Source: Fluviicola sp.
GTDB taxonomy: Bacteria; Bacteroidota; Bacteroidia; Flavobacteriales_D; Crocinitomicaceae
Reading direction: 5' to 3'
NCBI GenBank assembly: GCA_020849495.1
Contig: JADLGD010000029.1
Coordinates: 1-58,438, forward strand
DNA: 58,438 nucleotides
Of the stretch, positions 1-8,421 are shown piece by piece; the stretch's first letter is position 1, and each line of letters begins with the position of its first letter. The position numbers were made by a program, and so were the translations under genes. Under the pieces are notes generated by a model. The model was not told the DNA's origin and searched no databases. It was given only the letters and a program-made list of their open reading frames with translations.

Positions 1-2011
1 TTGAACCAGAAGTTGGTCCAGTAGATGTTAAATCAACCGGCGTTCCAGCACAAGCGATTGTTGGGTTTGCCGTTGCAGTCAGCGCAAAGTTTGGATGCAT
101 GGGCACTGTTACATTTGCACTTCCTGTACACCCCACTGTTGTACTAACAGCGGTATAAGTTGTTGTAGCAGTTGGTGTAACCGTCAATGGACTATTCGCA
201 GTTCCAATCGGCGTTCCTCCAACATTCCATGTGTAAGCCGTCATACTAGAAGGTAAACTAAGCGTTATCGGACTACCTTGACAAACAAATGGAGGAGCAG
301 TAATTCCAAAAACACCTGAACCGATGGTTACTTTAATATTATCTGTTCCCACACAGCCTGCTGCATTGGTCACTTGTACTTGATAAAAAATGGTTCCTGT
401 TGGATTTCCAGTAAAGGAAGCATTGGTAGCACCAGCAATATTGGCAAACCCTGTTGGTTGACCAAAAAAATTGGTAGAAGTTGTTGATTGCCACTGATAC
501 GTTCCCCCTCCACTTGCATTCAAGGTAATTGGGAAACCGGAACACAATGTTTGATCTGGTCCCAAATTCGGTGTTGGCGATGCCGAAACAGTTACCGTTA
601 CATTGTCTGTTGCAGAACAACTACCTGAAATAGCAGTTAATGTATAAACAGTTGTACTACTTGGTGAAACTGAAATTGAAGCCCCAGCTTGCCCCGTACT
701 CCACAAATAACTTGTTCCGCCAGAACCTGTCAAGGTGACTGAACCGTAATTTGTAGACCCGAAAAATCCTGGAGTAGAACAGGCTACTCTATCAGGTCCA
801 GCATTAGCCGTAGGAACTGCAGTCGTATTAATCGAATAATTGGAATTCAAAGGATTTCCACACATATCATTCATTCCAGTCACGTTCAAAGTATAGACAC
901 CTGGAGGCAATGCTGGCGCGATAGAAATGACAACACTCAACGTTTTACCATTCACACAATTGGTACTTACGATAGACACTGTATGTCCTGCCAAAACAAA
1001 ATCGGATGCTTGGATCGTATTGCAATCAATGAATTCAGAAAAGTTAACTGTAAACTGTGTCGCAGAAGTACAATTCGTTGTGTAAGCATTCGTAATAGTA
1101 GGAGGCGTATTGTCAATGATGTTTTGGGTACTTGCTATGTTGTGAAAGTTCAACGTAAACCCGTCATTGTTTCCACTGTAATAATTGATACACAATGCAT
1201 ACACACCAGTTGCAGAGACATTTTCCAACATGTTATTGGTTGTACCTGATGCATCTTGAGAATCTGTCGAACCAGCACTATTTAAACCTGTCGCTCCTTG
1301 AGTAGCTGAGAAATTACAGGACATTTGTACTTTATTCGAACAACCGTTGGTGATATCCCAAAGTACGAAATCGTAATCCGTTGAACCAGTTGGATTGATC
1401 ATGAAATCGAGCGTTCCATTTCCTTGAGGAGAAAACGAGTACCAAACTGATCCACCATTTCCAGTTCCAGAATAACACGATCCATTGTCATCGTTAACAT
1501 TCCCAGTATTATCGTATTGATTAGCTGAAGTATTGACTGTTGAATTACTACACAAAGGAATAGCATTGATACAATCACTTTCAGGCATGGTCACCTTTTC
1601 AATTTCAACAGGTTCCACAATCGTCACTAAACCTTCAAATCCTCTTGTAGCTGTCATCTCAGTTCCAGGAATGTATTGAATAGTAAACGCTTTCTCTACA
1701 AAATCAGCAGGTTTGTAGTAGCCATCAAAAAGCCCCAGTAATTCAGTTGTATCTGCTCCTTTAAATATTTTCAATTGAGCACCAGCGGGCAATTCAATGT
1801 ATTTAAAAAACAAGCGCATGTAGCCATGATCTGCCACAATTGTAGAAACAAAAGATGTGTTTGAAATGGCATTATCTGCTCCACCATCATCGTAAATCAA
1901 AGCGGAAGTAACTGTGTGAACTTGTTGATTAACTAGTGAAAGTTGTTGTTGTGAAAACAACAAAACACTATTTAAAAGTAAAAACGGTAAGAGTAATAGG
2001 GTTTGTTTCAT
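1..2011 (-). CDS. Large secreted Ig/PKD-repeat adhesin-like protein, 3' end outside window
   Basis: The frame is open without a stop from ATG 2011 to the left edge (about 670 codons); I checked its phase at several internal points. It starts MKQTLLLLPFLLL and has a hydrophobic signal peptide. A CUB-like stretch spans roughly residues 35-130. It is followed by a Cys-containing module beginning ESDCINAIPLC (near residue 145) of the kind common in Bacteroidota gliding or adhesion proteins. From about residue 390 come Ig/PKD-like repeats with recurring ANAGPD / NLGPDQTLC and TTTVYT-type motifs, rich in Thr, Ser and Gly. Such proteins usually end in a T9SS sorting or gliding-motility C-terminal domain, but that part is not visible here. 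In-frame ATGs at 2023 and 2020 are alternative starts; 2011 gives the best signal peptide. Exact function is unknown; surface adhesion is inferred. Confidence 0.85.
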   Translation of the reverse strand, partial: MKQTLLLLPFLLLNSVLLFSQQQLSLVNQQVHTVTSALIYDDGGADNAISNTSFVSTIVADHGYMRLFFKYIELPAGAQLKIFKGADTTELLGLFDGYYKPADFVEKAFTIQYIPGTEMTATRGFEGLVTIVEPVEIEKVTMPESDCINAIPLCSNSTVNTSANQYDNTGNVNDDNGSCYSGTGNGGSVWYSFSPQGNGTLDFMINPTGSTDYDFVLWDITNGCSNKVQMSCNFSATQGATGLNSAGSTDSQDASGTTNNMLENVSATGVYALCINYYSGNNDGFTLNFHNIASTQNIIDNTPPTITNAYTTNCTSATQFTVNFSEFIDCNTIQASDFVLAGHTVSIVSTNCVNGKTLSVVISIAPALPPGVYTLNVTGMNDMCGNPLNSNYSINTTAVPTANAGPDRVACSTPGFFGSTNYGSVTLTGSGGTSYLWSTGQAGASISVSPSSTTVYTLTAISGSCSATDNVTVTVSASPTPNLGPDQTLCSGFPITLNASGGGTYQWQSTTSTNFFGQPTGFANIAGATNASFTGNPTGTIFYQVQVTNAAGCVGTDNIKVTIGSGVFGITAPPFVCQGSPITLSLPSSMTAYTWNVGGTPIGTANSPLTVTPTATTTYTAVSTTVGCTGSANVTVPMHPNFALTATANPTIACAGTPVDLTSTGPTSGS

Positions 2012-2062
2012 TTGGTCCATCATTCTGATAGGACAAAATTCGACTAGAACGAGTTAGTATTC

Positions 2063-2079
2063 GAGGGGGCCAACCCCTC
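2063..2079. other. Small GC hairpin between ftsQ and the adhesin gene
   Basis: GAGGGG and CCCCTC form a 6-bp stem with a 5-nt loop in the 97-bp gap after ftsQ. There is no T-tract on either side, so it is at best a weak terminator or mRNA-stabilising hairpin separating the dcw cluster from the adhesin gene. Confidence 0.3.
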
Positions 2080-2108
2080 AATTCACAAGATGTTGAAAAT
2101 CAAACTGA

Positions 2109-2921
2109 TTATTCGCTTTCTTCTCGTTTTCTACAAACAATTTGATTTTTGTATTTTAAATTGATTTGTTCGTATTTATTCCAACCTTCGTAAGGCAAAC
2201 CTTCTTTGTAGAAAATTTTCAGTTTTTCCATTTTCTCTTTCACCTCTTGATCCGAATTAGCGGAACCAAACATGATTTCATGTCCACCAACTTGAGGAAT
2301 AAACACAAAATCGCCCCAACGATCTCTATGAACTTGTGTAATTTGAGCTCTTAAAAAATCATCATGAGCAATGTACTTTGCAATGCGATAGATTTCGTCG
2401 ATGCTTCTTCGATAAGCCAAATCAGGATCTTTGAGAATTTCTTCAACGGTTAAAGAATCGCTTTTATCAGAAATATTTCCAGAAAAAACCAAAACACGCG
2501 CTGTAAAGTTAGGAGAAGGATCCATGGTTGCACCTTTCGCATCCACATAAAAGCTTTGACCGTGTTTATTGAAAATACGCGCATAAGGCTGACGAACTTT
2601 TACACGAATATTCCATTGTCCGCCTAAGCGTTTATACACATCCACCAATTCTACTTCGTGCATTTTGCGAATATAGGCTTCAATGGCAGTGGTATTTAAT
2701 TGTTGCATTTGCTGCCCTTGATACACCAAATTATTGCGTTTCAAACGAAGCAACAATTCATTTTCAGTTAAAAAAGCATTTTCATCTACGACAGAAATAG
2801 CAATTGTTGGACTGGCAGCCACCAGTTCTTCTTGTTGCTTTCTAGCAATAAAAAGCAGCACGATTACCAAAATGGCAAACACAGCCCAAGCCAACAACTT
2901 CCACTTCTTATTAATTGCCAT
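2109..2921 (-). CDS. ftsQ: Cell division protein FtsQ/DivIB
   Basis: This 270-residue protein has a short cytoplasmic N-terminus, one membrane segment (about residues 8-26, WKLLAWAVFAILVIVLLFIA) and a periplasmic part. The latter starts with a POTRA-like region (about 35-110) and includes the conserved stretch VRQPYARIFNKHGQSFYVD. FtsQ links early and late divisome components with FtsL and FtsB. It follows murC directly (11-nt overlap), the usual order. Unusually, the genes that normally come next, ftsA and ftsZ, are absent; a secreted adhesin gene follows instead. Assignment rests on position plus topology and the POTRA-type pattern, since FtsQ is poorly conserved. Confidence 0.88.
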   Translation of the reverse strand: MAINKKWKLLAWAVFAILVIVLLFIARKQQEELVAASPTIAISVVDENAFLTENELLLRLKRNNLVYQGQQMQQLNTTAIEAYIRKMHEVELVDVYKRLGGQWNIRVKVRQPYARIFNKHGQSFYVDAKGATMDPSPNFTARVLVFSGNISDKSDSLTVEEILKDPDLAYRRSIDEIYRIAKYIAHDDFLRAQITQVHRDRWGDFVFIPQVGGHEIMFGSANSDQEVKEKMEKLKIFYKEGLPYEGWNKYEQINLKYKNQIVCRKREESE

Positions 2922-4281
2922 TGTGTTCGAAAATCGATTTTAATGTAGGAACGATGCGATCAATATCGCCTGCTCCGATAGTTAATACCACTCCTTCGTT
3001 TTGTTTTTTAGCCCATTCAATTACTTCTTCGGGTTGCATCAACAATGCTTTTTTTCCAATTCCTTTCACCAAAACATCACTGGTAATTCCTGGGATTGGT
3101 TCTTCACGAGCCGGGTAAATAGGCATCAAAATGACGTGATCCAATTTGGCCAATTCAGTTTCAAAACCATCTAAGAAATCGCGTGTTCTGGAAAATAAAT
3201 GTGGTTGAAAAATTCCCGTTACTTTTTTATCTGGATACAACAAGCGAATGGATGAAACCAAGGCTTCTATTTCCGTTGGATGATGCGCATAATCGTCGAT
3301 ATAAATCAATTCTTTTCCTTTCCATTGGTATTCAAAGCGGCGTTTTACTCCTTTGAAATTTTTCAACCCTGAACGGATTTCAATTTCACTCAAACCTAAT
3401 TTCAAGCCCATTGCACAAACTGCCAAAGCATTCTCAGCATTGTGAACACCTGGTAAACCAAGCTCCACAGCTTCCCAATGATTGTTTGCGAATTGTACAT
3501 CCATCAAAAACTTGCCGTTTTCATAGCGCAAATCAAAACCTTTTACATCGGCATCTTCGCAATTCACACCATAGGTAAGCGATTGAAAACCGGTTTTCTT
3601 TAAAGGCAATCCCGCTTTGTAAATCACAAATCCACTTTTGATGTGTTTATCTGCATACAATTGAAAACCTTCATGAAACGCTTCTTTGGTTCCATAAATA
3701 TCCAAATGATCGGGATCCATCGCCGTTATGATACTTGCAAATGGAGATAAACGTAAAAACGAACGATCAAATTCATCGGCTTCGATCACTGAATATTCAG
3801 CATTGGCATTGACCAATACATTTGAATTGAAATTACTGGAAATTCCTCCTAGAAAAGCAGAACACTTCACATGCGATTGACTTAACACATAAGCCAACAT
3901 GGTGGAAGTAGTCGTTTTGCCATGCGTTCCCGCTACACCAATTCCTTTGCTCGATTGTGTAATTAAACCCAATACTTCACTGCGTTTAAGCACTTTGTGT
4001 TGTTGTTTCACATACACCAACTCTTGCATGTTTGCAGGAATAGCGGGCGTGTAAACAACCAATGTTTCTTCTGTATTTTGGTATGCTTGTGGCAACTGAC
4101 TTCCCCAATCTTCAAAATGAATGTCCATTCCTTCAGCCTGTAATTCATCCGTTAAAGGAGATGGTGTTTTATCGTATCCTGCAACTTCAAACCCTTTTGC
4201 ATGGAAATAACGAGCTAATGCTGACATTCCAATGCCACCAATACCAATGAAGTAAAACCGTTTAATTTTGTTTATATCCAT
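2911..4281 (-). CDS. murC: UDP-N-acetylmuramate--L-alanine ligase
   Basis: MurC adds L-Ala to UDP-MurNAc in the cytoplasm, the first amino-acid step of peptidoglycan synthesis. The sequence shows the N-terminal Rossmann loop GIGGIGMSALA (about residues 13-23), the ATP-binding P-loop GTHGKT (118-123) and a Mur-ligase C-terminal domain with YDDYAHHPTEI-type and QPHLFSRT motifs. I place the start at 4281 (MDINKIKRFYF). The frame is open 18 codons further, to 4335, but that extension only translates a palindromic repeat and does not look like Mur protein. The length of 456 residues is normal. The gene overlaps ftsQ by 11 nt. Confidence 0.95.
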   Translation of the reverse strand: MDINKIKRFYFIGIGGIGMSALARYFHAKGFEVAGYDKTPSPLTDELQAEGMDIHFEDWGSQLPQAYQNTEETLVVYTPAIPANMQELVYVKQQHKVLKRSEVLGLITQSSKGIGVAGTHGKTTTSTMLAYVLSQSHVKCSAFLGGISSNFNSNVLVNANAEYSVIEADEFDRSFLRLSPFASIITAMDPDHLDIYGTKEAFHEGFQLYADKHIKSGFVIYKAGLPLKKTGFQSLTYGVNCEDADVKGFDLRYENGKFLMDVQFANNHWEAVELGLPGVHNAENALAVCAMGLKLGLSEIEIRSGLKNFKGVKRRFEYQWKGKELIYIDDYAHHPTEIEALVSSIRLLYPDKKVTGIFQPHLFSRTRDFLDGFETELAKLDHVILMPIYPAREEPIPGITSDVLVKGIGKKALLMQPEEVIEWAKKQNEGVVLTIGAGDIDRIVPTLKSIFEHNGN

Positions 4282-4292
4282 TTTAATTTTGT

Positions 4293-4324
4293 GTGTAGGT
4301 GCGCGATGCATCGCGCACCTACAC
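4293..4324. repeat. Perfect 32-bp palindrome at the murG/murC junction
   Basis: The half-site GTGTAGGTGCGCGATG is followed exactly by its reverse complement, giving a 32-bp perfect palindrome, much richer in GC than its surroundings. It sits between murG and murC. On the minus strand it supplies the last Val codon and the TAG stop of murG (stop at 4319-4321), and it ends 11 bp before the murC start. Its form resembles REP/RAYT-type interspersed palindromes, but I see only this one copy in the window. Confidence 0.85.
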
Positions 4325-5422
4325 CAAATTTTCAATTACGTTAACAATATCCTTTGTTGCATCTGGTTTTGCCATTGCACGAATAGCGGTACCCAAAGCC
4401 GTTGATTTTTCTATATCTTTTATCAAAGCAGCTGCTTCTAGAAGTAAGATCGTTTTTGCTTCGTTGTCTCTGATTAAAACCGCTGCTTGATTATTCACCA
4501 AAGCCATCGCATTTTTCGTTTGATGATCTTCTGAAACATTTGGAGAAGGCACCAAGATGGTAGGTTTACCAACCAAGCACAACTCAGAAATCGACAATGC
4601 TCCAGCTCTAGAAATAATCACATCCGCGACAGCATAAGCAGCATCCATTCGAGCGATAAAATCAGTCAAAACGATGGTAACACCTTCTATTTTTTTAACT
4701 TCCTCTTTCATTGCATCGATGTAGAATTTACCACATTGCCACAACAATTGAACATCCTGTTTCCCTATGGCTTCTGCACCAAAAAGTGCACTTTCATTCA
4801 GGGTACGAGCCCCTAAACTTCCGCCGATGATGAGGATGGTTTTTTTCGTTGGATCCAAAGCAGGGAAATGGGTAAATGCTTCTTCTTTTGACAAAGTGCT
4901 CGTTTGCAATTCAGCTCTTACCGGATTTCCTGTCAGCTTGATTTTATTGGCTGGAAAAACACTTTCCAAATTTTCATAAGCTGTACAAACAGCCGCTACT
5001 TCTTTTGCAAGTAAACGATTGGTTTTTCCAGGATACGAATTTTGCTCTTGGATAACCGTAGGAATTTTGAGACGTTGTGCCATTTTTAATGTTGGCCCAC
5101 TTGCATAACCTCCTACTCCAATCACCACTTGCGGATTGAACGCTTTCAAAATCGAACGTGCTTTCAAAAGAGAATTCAATAATTTAAACGGCAACAAGAA
5201 ATTAGAAAACGTGAATTTTCGTTGCAAACCAACGATAGGTAAACCAACGATTTTATACCCAGCTGCAGGAACTTTTTCCATTTCCATTTTTCCTTCTGCG
5301 CCAACAAACAAAATGTCCACTTTCGGATAGCGCTGTTTGATTTCATTGGCTATTGCAATAGCTGGAAAGATGTGTCCACCTGTTCCGCCACCAGAAATCA
5401 CTACTCTTTTTAATTCGTTCAT
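4319..5422 (-). CDS. murG: UDP-GlcNAc:lipid I GlcNAc transferase
   Basis: MurG adds GlcNAc to lipid I to make lipid II at the inner face of the membrane. The 367-residue protein has the GGGTGGH donor/acceptor loop at residues 11-17 and a GVGGYASGP motif. Its C-terminal domain carries SRAGALSISEL and PSPNVSEDHQTKNA, the UDP-GlcNAc-binding region of GT28 enzymes. The start overlaps the ftsW stop by 4 nt (ATGA), suggesting translational coupling. The stop codon lies inside the palindrome at 4293-4324, so the extreme C-terminus appears to be defined by that element. Confidence 0.95.
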   Translation of the reverse strand: MNELKRVVISGGGTGGHIFPAIAIANEIKQRYPKVDILFVGAEGKMEMEKVPAAGYKIVGLPIVGLQRKFTFSNFLLPFKLLNSLLKARSILKAFNPQVVIGVGGYASGPTLKMAQRLKIPTVIQEQNSYPGKTNRLLAKEVAAVCTAYENLESVFPANKIKLTGNPVRAELQTSTLSKEEAFTHFPALDPTKKTILIIGGSLGARTLNESALFGAEAIGKQDVQLLWQCGKFYIDAMKEEVKKIEGVTIVLTDFIARMDAAYAVADVIISRAGALSISELCLVGKPTILVPSPNVSEDHQTKNAMALVNNQAAVLIRDNEAKTILLLEAAALIKDIEKSTALGTAIRAMAKPDATKDIVNVIENLV

Positions 5423-6594
5423 GCTAATACAGTTTCAGTTGCAACCGTCTTTCCTTCTTCTTGACGTTGCGCAATTGCTTGTACAATTCCAATTCCCAAA
5501 CAGGCCATGATCATGGCTGAACCTCCCATTGCTAGGAAAGGCATGTTTTGTCCAGTTACCGGGAAAATCCCCGTACAGACCATCATATTTACAGCTGCTT
5601 GTGAAAGCAATAATATTCCAATACCCATGCAGAGATAGGTTTCAAATAGGTTGTCGGACCGCAATGCAATCCGCATGATCCGGTAGAGTAAAATAAGGTA
5701 AAAGAGCACTAGAAATACTGCAGCTATCAAACCGAACTCTTCGACAAAACTGGCAAAAAAGAAATCGGCATAGGCTTCAGGAATAAACTCTTTCACTTTT
5801 CCTTTTCCTATTCCTTGACCAAAAAATCCTCCTAAGAAAATGGCTTGTTCCGCATTGTTGGCTTGTAAGTTCCCCGGTTCATCTATATCCGCACTATTTT
5901 CATAGCGATTGGTAAAACGATTGACCCATGTTTCGTAGCGCGGTAAGATGTTTAAATCCGGTAAGGCTTTGTGCACACCAACAACCATGATGAAGAGCAA
6001 TATACCACCGGCGACCACCGAAAAGAGTTTGGAAAAAGGCACACGCCCCAAGAACAGTAGCACAAAGGAAATCATGAATAAAATGGCAGCCGTTGAAAAG
6101 TTATCTTTAACAATCAACCCACAAATAATAACTATCGGTGCCATAATTGGTATGAATCCTTCTTTCCAATTATTCATCATTTCTCTTTTCTTGTAAAGCA
6201 TTCTTGATACATAAATGATCAAAGCCAACTTTGCAAAATCCGAAGATTGAAAGGTTAGTCCTACGAATGGTATTTTCACCCAACGTCCCGCTTCATTGAC
6301 TTTCGTACCGAAAAACATGGTAAAAATCAACAAGGCAATGGCGGAGTAATATATGATTTTTGAGAGCCTCGAAATGTATTTTGGATCTTTCTTATGAATC
6401 CAATACATTGCAAAAACTGCCAACACAATGTAGATAAAGTGCTTGAACAAGTATTTGAAAGGCGTACCACCTTCCATTTTCACAAGGATGGGCACAAAGC
6501 TATAAACAGACAGCAAGGAAAACCCCAGCAAGATGATGGTAATCACCCAAATTACCATATCCCCTTTAAAGTATTTTCTTAATAGCTGTACCAT
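5419..6594 (-). CDS. ftsW: SEDS-family septal peptidoglycan polymerase FtsW
   Basis: This 391-residue protein has about ten hydrophobic segments and the SEDS signatures GTKVNEAGRWVKIP (first half) and PVTGQNMPFLAMGGSA (near residue 350). FtsW polymerises lipid II at the septum together with the transpeptidase FtsI, encoded upstream in the same cluster. It overlaps murG by 4 nt and begins only 4 nt after the unknown gene at 6599-7066. RodA is the paralogous alternative, but the dcw location favours FtsW. Confidence 0.93.
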   Translation of the reverse strand: MVQLLRKYFKGDMVIWVITIILLGFSLLSVYSFVPILVKMEGGTPFKYLFKHFIYIVLAVFAMYWIHKKDPKYISRLSKIIYYSAIALLIFTMFFGTKVNEAGRWVKIPFVGLTFQSSDFAKLALIIYVSRMLYKKREMMNNWKEGFIPIMAPIVIICGLIVKDNFSTAAILFMISFVLLFLGRVPFSKLFSVVAGGILLFIMVVGVHKALPDLNILPRYETWVNRFTNRYENSADIDEPGNLQANNAEQAIFLGGFFGQGIGKGKVKEFIPEAYADFFFASFVEEFGLIAAVFLVLFYLILLYRIMRIALRSDNLFETYLCMGIGILLLSQAAVNMMVCTGIFPVTGQNMPFLAMGGSAMIMACLGIGIVQAIAQRQEEGKTVATETVLA

Positions 6595-6598
6595 TTAC

Positions 6599-7066
6599 TT
6601 ATGCTTGTAATCTTACAAATTCTTCGAATTGTTCCATTTTCGTTTTCCACTCATTGCCACTTACTGTGAACAATAAAATGTGTCGTGCTTGTTTTACACC
6701 TTTCAGCATAATCAAAGCATCCTCTAAGTTTTCAGTAGCTGAAACCAAAGGAACAGGAGCCATTACGTCTGCTGGCAATTGCAATTGCGCGCAATCAAAC
6801 TGACCAACCCAAGAAAGGCTTCTAAACGTTTCAGGATCTACTGCTGCCAATTCTTTTACCAACTTTTCAGTTCCCAGCATAAATACCGGAAAAGGAAAGG
6901 TTTGAACTGTTGCAGAAAGTTCATATACAGAAGGATTGTACCACGAAAACACATCCATCCCCCACAACTTACCAAGCGGGCGAAGGGAGTTTAGCTCAGC
7001 GTTTTTTAGCGCTTCCGCACGTGCATTTAAAAGCTGCCCTTGTTTGGTTTCTCTTTTGATTTCCAT
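6599..7066 (-). CDS. Uncharacterised protein encoded between murD and ftsW
   Basis: I do not recognise this 155-residue protein. It has no signal peptide or membrane segment and looks soluble and cytoplasmic. It begins MEIKRETKQGQLLNARAEA (charged, helical), has a central alternating hydrophobic region (VQTFPFPVFMLGTEKLVKEL), and ends with LEDALIMLKGVKQARHILLF and an acidic/aromatic helix. The tail is faintly like the final helix-strand-helix of Mur ligases, but no P-loop or catalytic motif is present, so I do not assign a family. It begins 11 nt after murD and ends 4 nt before ftsW, so it is almost certainly in the same transcript and likely acts in envelope growth or division (inference). 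Codon use and phrasing look native. Confidence 0.8.
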   Translation of the reverse strand: MEIKRETKQGQLLNARAEALKNAELNSLRPLGKLWGMDVFSWYNPSVYELSATVQTFPFPVFMLGTEKLVKELAAVDPETFRSLSWVGQFDCAQLQLPADVMAPVPLVSATENLEDALIMLKGVKQARHILLFTVSGNEWKTKMEQFEEFVRLQA

Positions 7067-7077
7067 GGTGATCCAGA

Positions 7078-8421
7078 TTAAAGCGAACGAACAGCTTGTT
7101 TGAATTGATCACCACGATCTTCGTAGTTTTCAAATAAATCAAAGCTTGCACAAGCTGGAGACAACAAAACGGTTTCGTCTTTTTTAGCCAAACGGTAACC
7201 ATAAGCAACAGCTTCCATTGCTGAACCAGCTTCAACAATCGTTTCCACAGCATCAGAGAACGTATCAATGATTTTTTGATTGTCTTTCCCTAAGCAGATG
7301 ATTGCTTTTACTTTTTCTTTTACCAAATCCAATAATTCGGTGTAATCGTTTCCTTTATCAACACCACCAACAATCCAAACCGTTGGTTGCTCCATGCTTT
7401 CCAAAGCAAACCAAGTCGAGTTGACATTCGTTGCTTTAGAATCGTTGATAAATTCGATCCCACATACCTTTGCTACAAATTCTAAACGGTGTTCCACGTT
7501 TACGAAATCAGCAAGGCTTTCGCGCACAACTTCTTTTCGGATATCCAAAATGCGCCCGACTAATCCGGATGCTAATGAATTCTGGGCGTTGTGTTTACCC
7601 TTTAATGCTAGTTCATGAATAGACATAGTGAATTGATTGTTAAAGTTTATGATGAGTTGTTTGTTTGCCGTGTAAGCTCCCGTTTCAAAGGTTTTTGTCA
7701 ATGAAAAAGGAACACATTGTGCAGCAATGCTGCGTTTTTCTAATTCAGCTTGAATAATGGGATCATCTGCATTGTAGATGAAATAATCAGCTGTTGTTTG
7801 GTTATTGAGTATGCGGAATTTTGAATTCACATACAATTGCATGTTGTATTCGTAGCGGTCCAAATGATCTGGAGTAATATTGGTCAACACAGCGATATCT
7901 GCTCTGAAATCTTCCATATCGTCCAATTGAAACGAACTCAATTCCAAGACATAGATATCTTTGTTTTCCAGCGCTACTTGTTTTGCAAAACTGTATCCGA
8001 CATTACCCGCCAAGCCCACATTCAATCCAGCTTTTGTTAGCATGTGGTGCGTTAGCATCGTAGTTGTTGTTTTACCGTTACTTCCGGTAATACACACTTT
8101 TTTTGCTGTAGTGAAATAGCCTGCAAATTCGATTTCAGAAACCACTTTGATTCCTTTTTCACGAACTGCTTTCATCACAGGCGCTTTTTCAGGAATACCA
8201 GGAGATTTCACAATGATTGTTGCAGCCAAAACGCGATCCATGGTATGTGTACCTTGTTCCCATTCGATTTGATGTGCATTCAATTCTTCTACAAAAGAAG
8301 GTTTGATTGCTCCAAAATCAGAAACAAACACAGCTGCACCTTTGACTTTCGCCAAAATAGCTGCACCAACGCCGCTTTCGCCAGCGCCCAAAATCACTAC
8401 TATTTTATCTTGGATATTCAT
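7078..8421 (-). CDS. murD: UDP-MurNAc-L-Ala--D-Glu ligase
   Basis: MurD adds D-glutamate to UDP-MurNAc-L-Ala. The 447-residue protein has an N-terminal nucleotide-binding fold (VVILGAGESGVGAA), the ATP loop GSNGKTT at residues 113-119, an ELSSFQLD motif, HRLEFV and INDSKATN in the middle domain, and the C-terminal SPACASFDLFENYEDRGDQF block typical of MurD. The start overlaps the mraY stop by one base (TAATG). Length is normal. Confidence 0.96.
   Translation of the reverse strand: MNIQDKIVVILGAGESGVGAAILAKVKGAAVFVSDFGAIKPSFVEELNAHQIEWEQGTHTMDRVLAATIIVKSPGIPEKAPVMKAVREKGIKVVSEIEFAGYFTTAKKVCITGSNGKTTTTMLTHHMLTKAGLNVGLAGNVGYSFAKQVALENKDIYVLELSSFQLDDMEDFRADIAVLTNITPDHLDRYEYNMQLYVNSKFRILNNQTTADYFIYNADDPIIQAELEKRSIAAQCVPFSLTKTFETGAYTANKQLIINFNNQFTMSIHELALKGKHNAQNSLASGLVGRILDIRKEVVRESLADFVNVEHRLEFVAKVCGIEFINDSKATNVNSTWFALESMEQPTVWIVGGVDKGNDYTELLDLVKEKVKAIICLGKDNQKIIDTFSDAVETIVEAGSAMEAVAYGYRLAKKDETVLLSPACASFDLFENYEDRGDQFKQAVRSL

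Noticed and set aside
339..1249. ORFs of 88-93 codons inside the left-hand adhesin gene
   Set aside because: Out-of-frame Cys- and Asn-rich readings; the long frame without a stop from 2011 to 1 has a signal peptide and repeat domains.
4282..4335. N-terminal extension of MurC
   Set aside because: The 18 extra codons only translate the palindrome and murG end; MurC proteins start at the position chosen.
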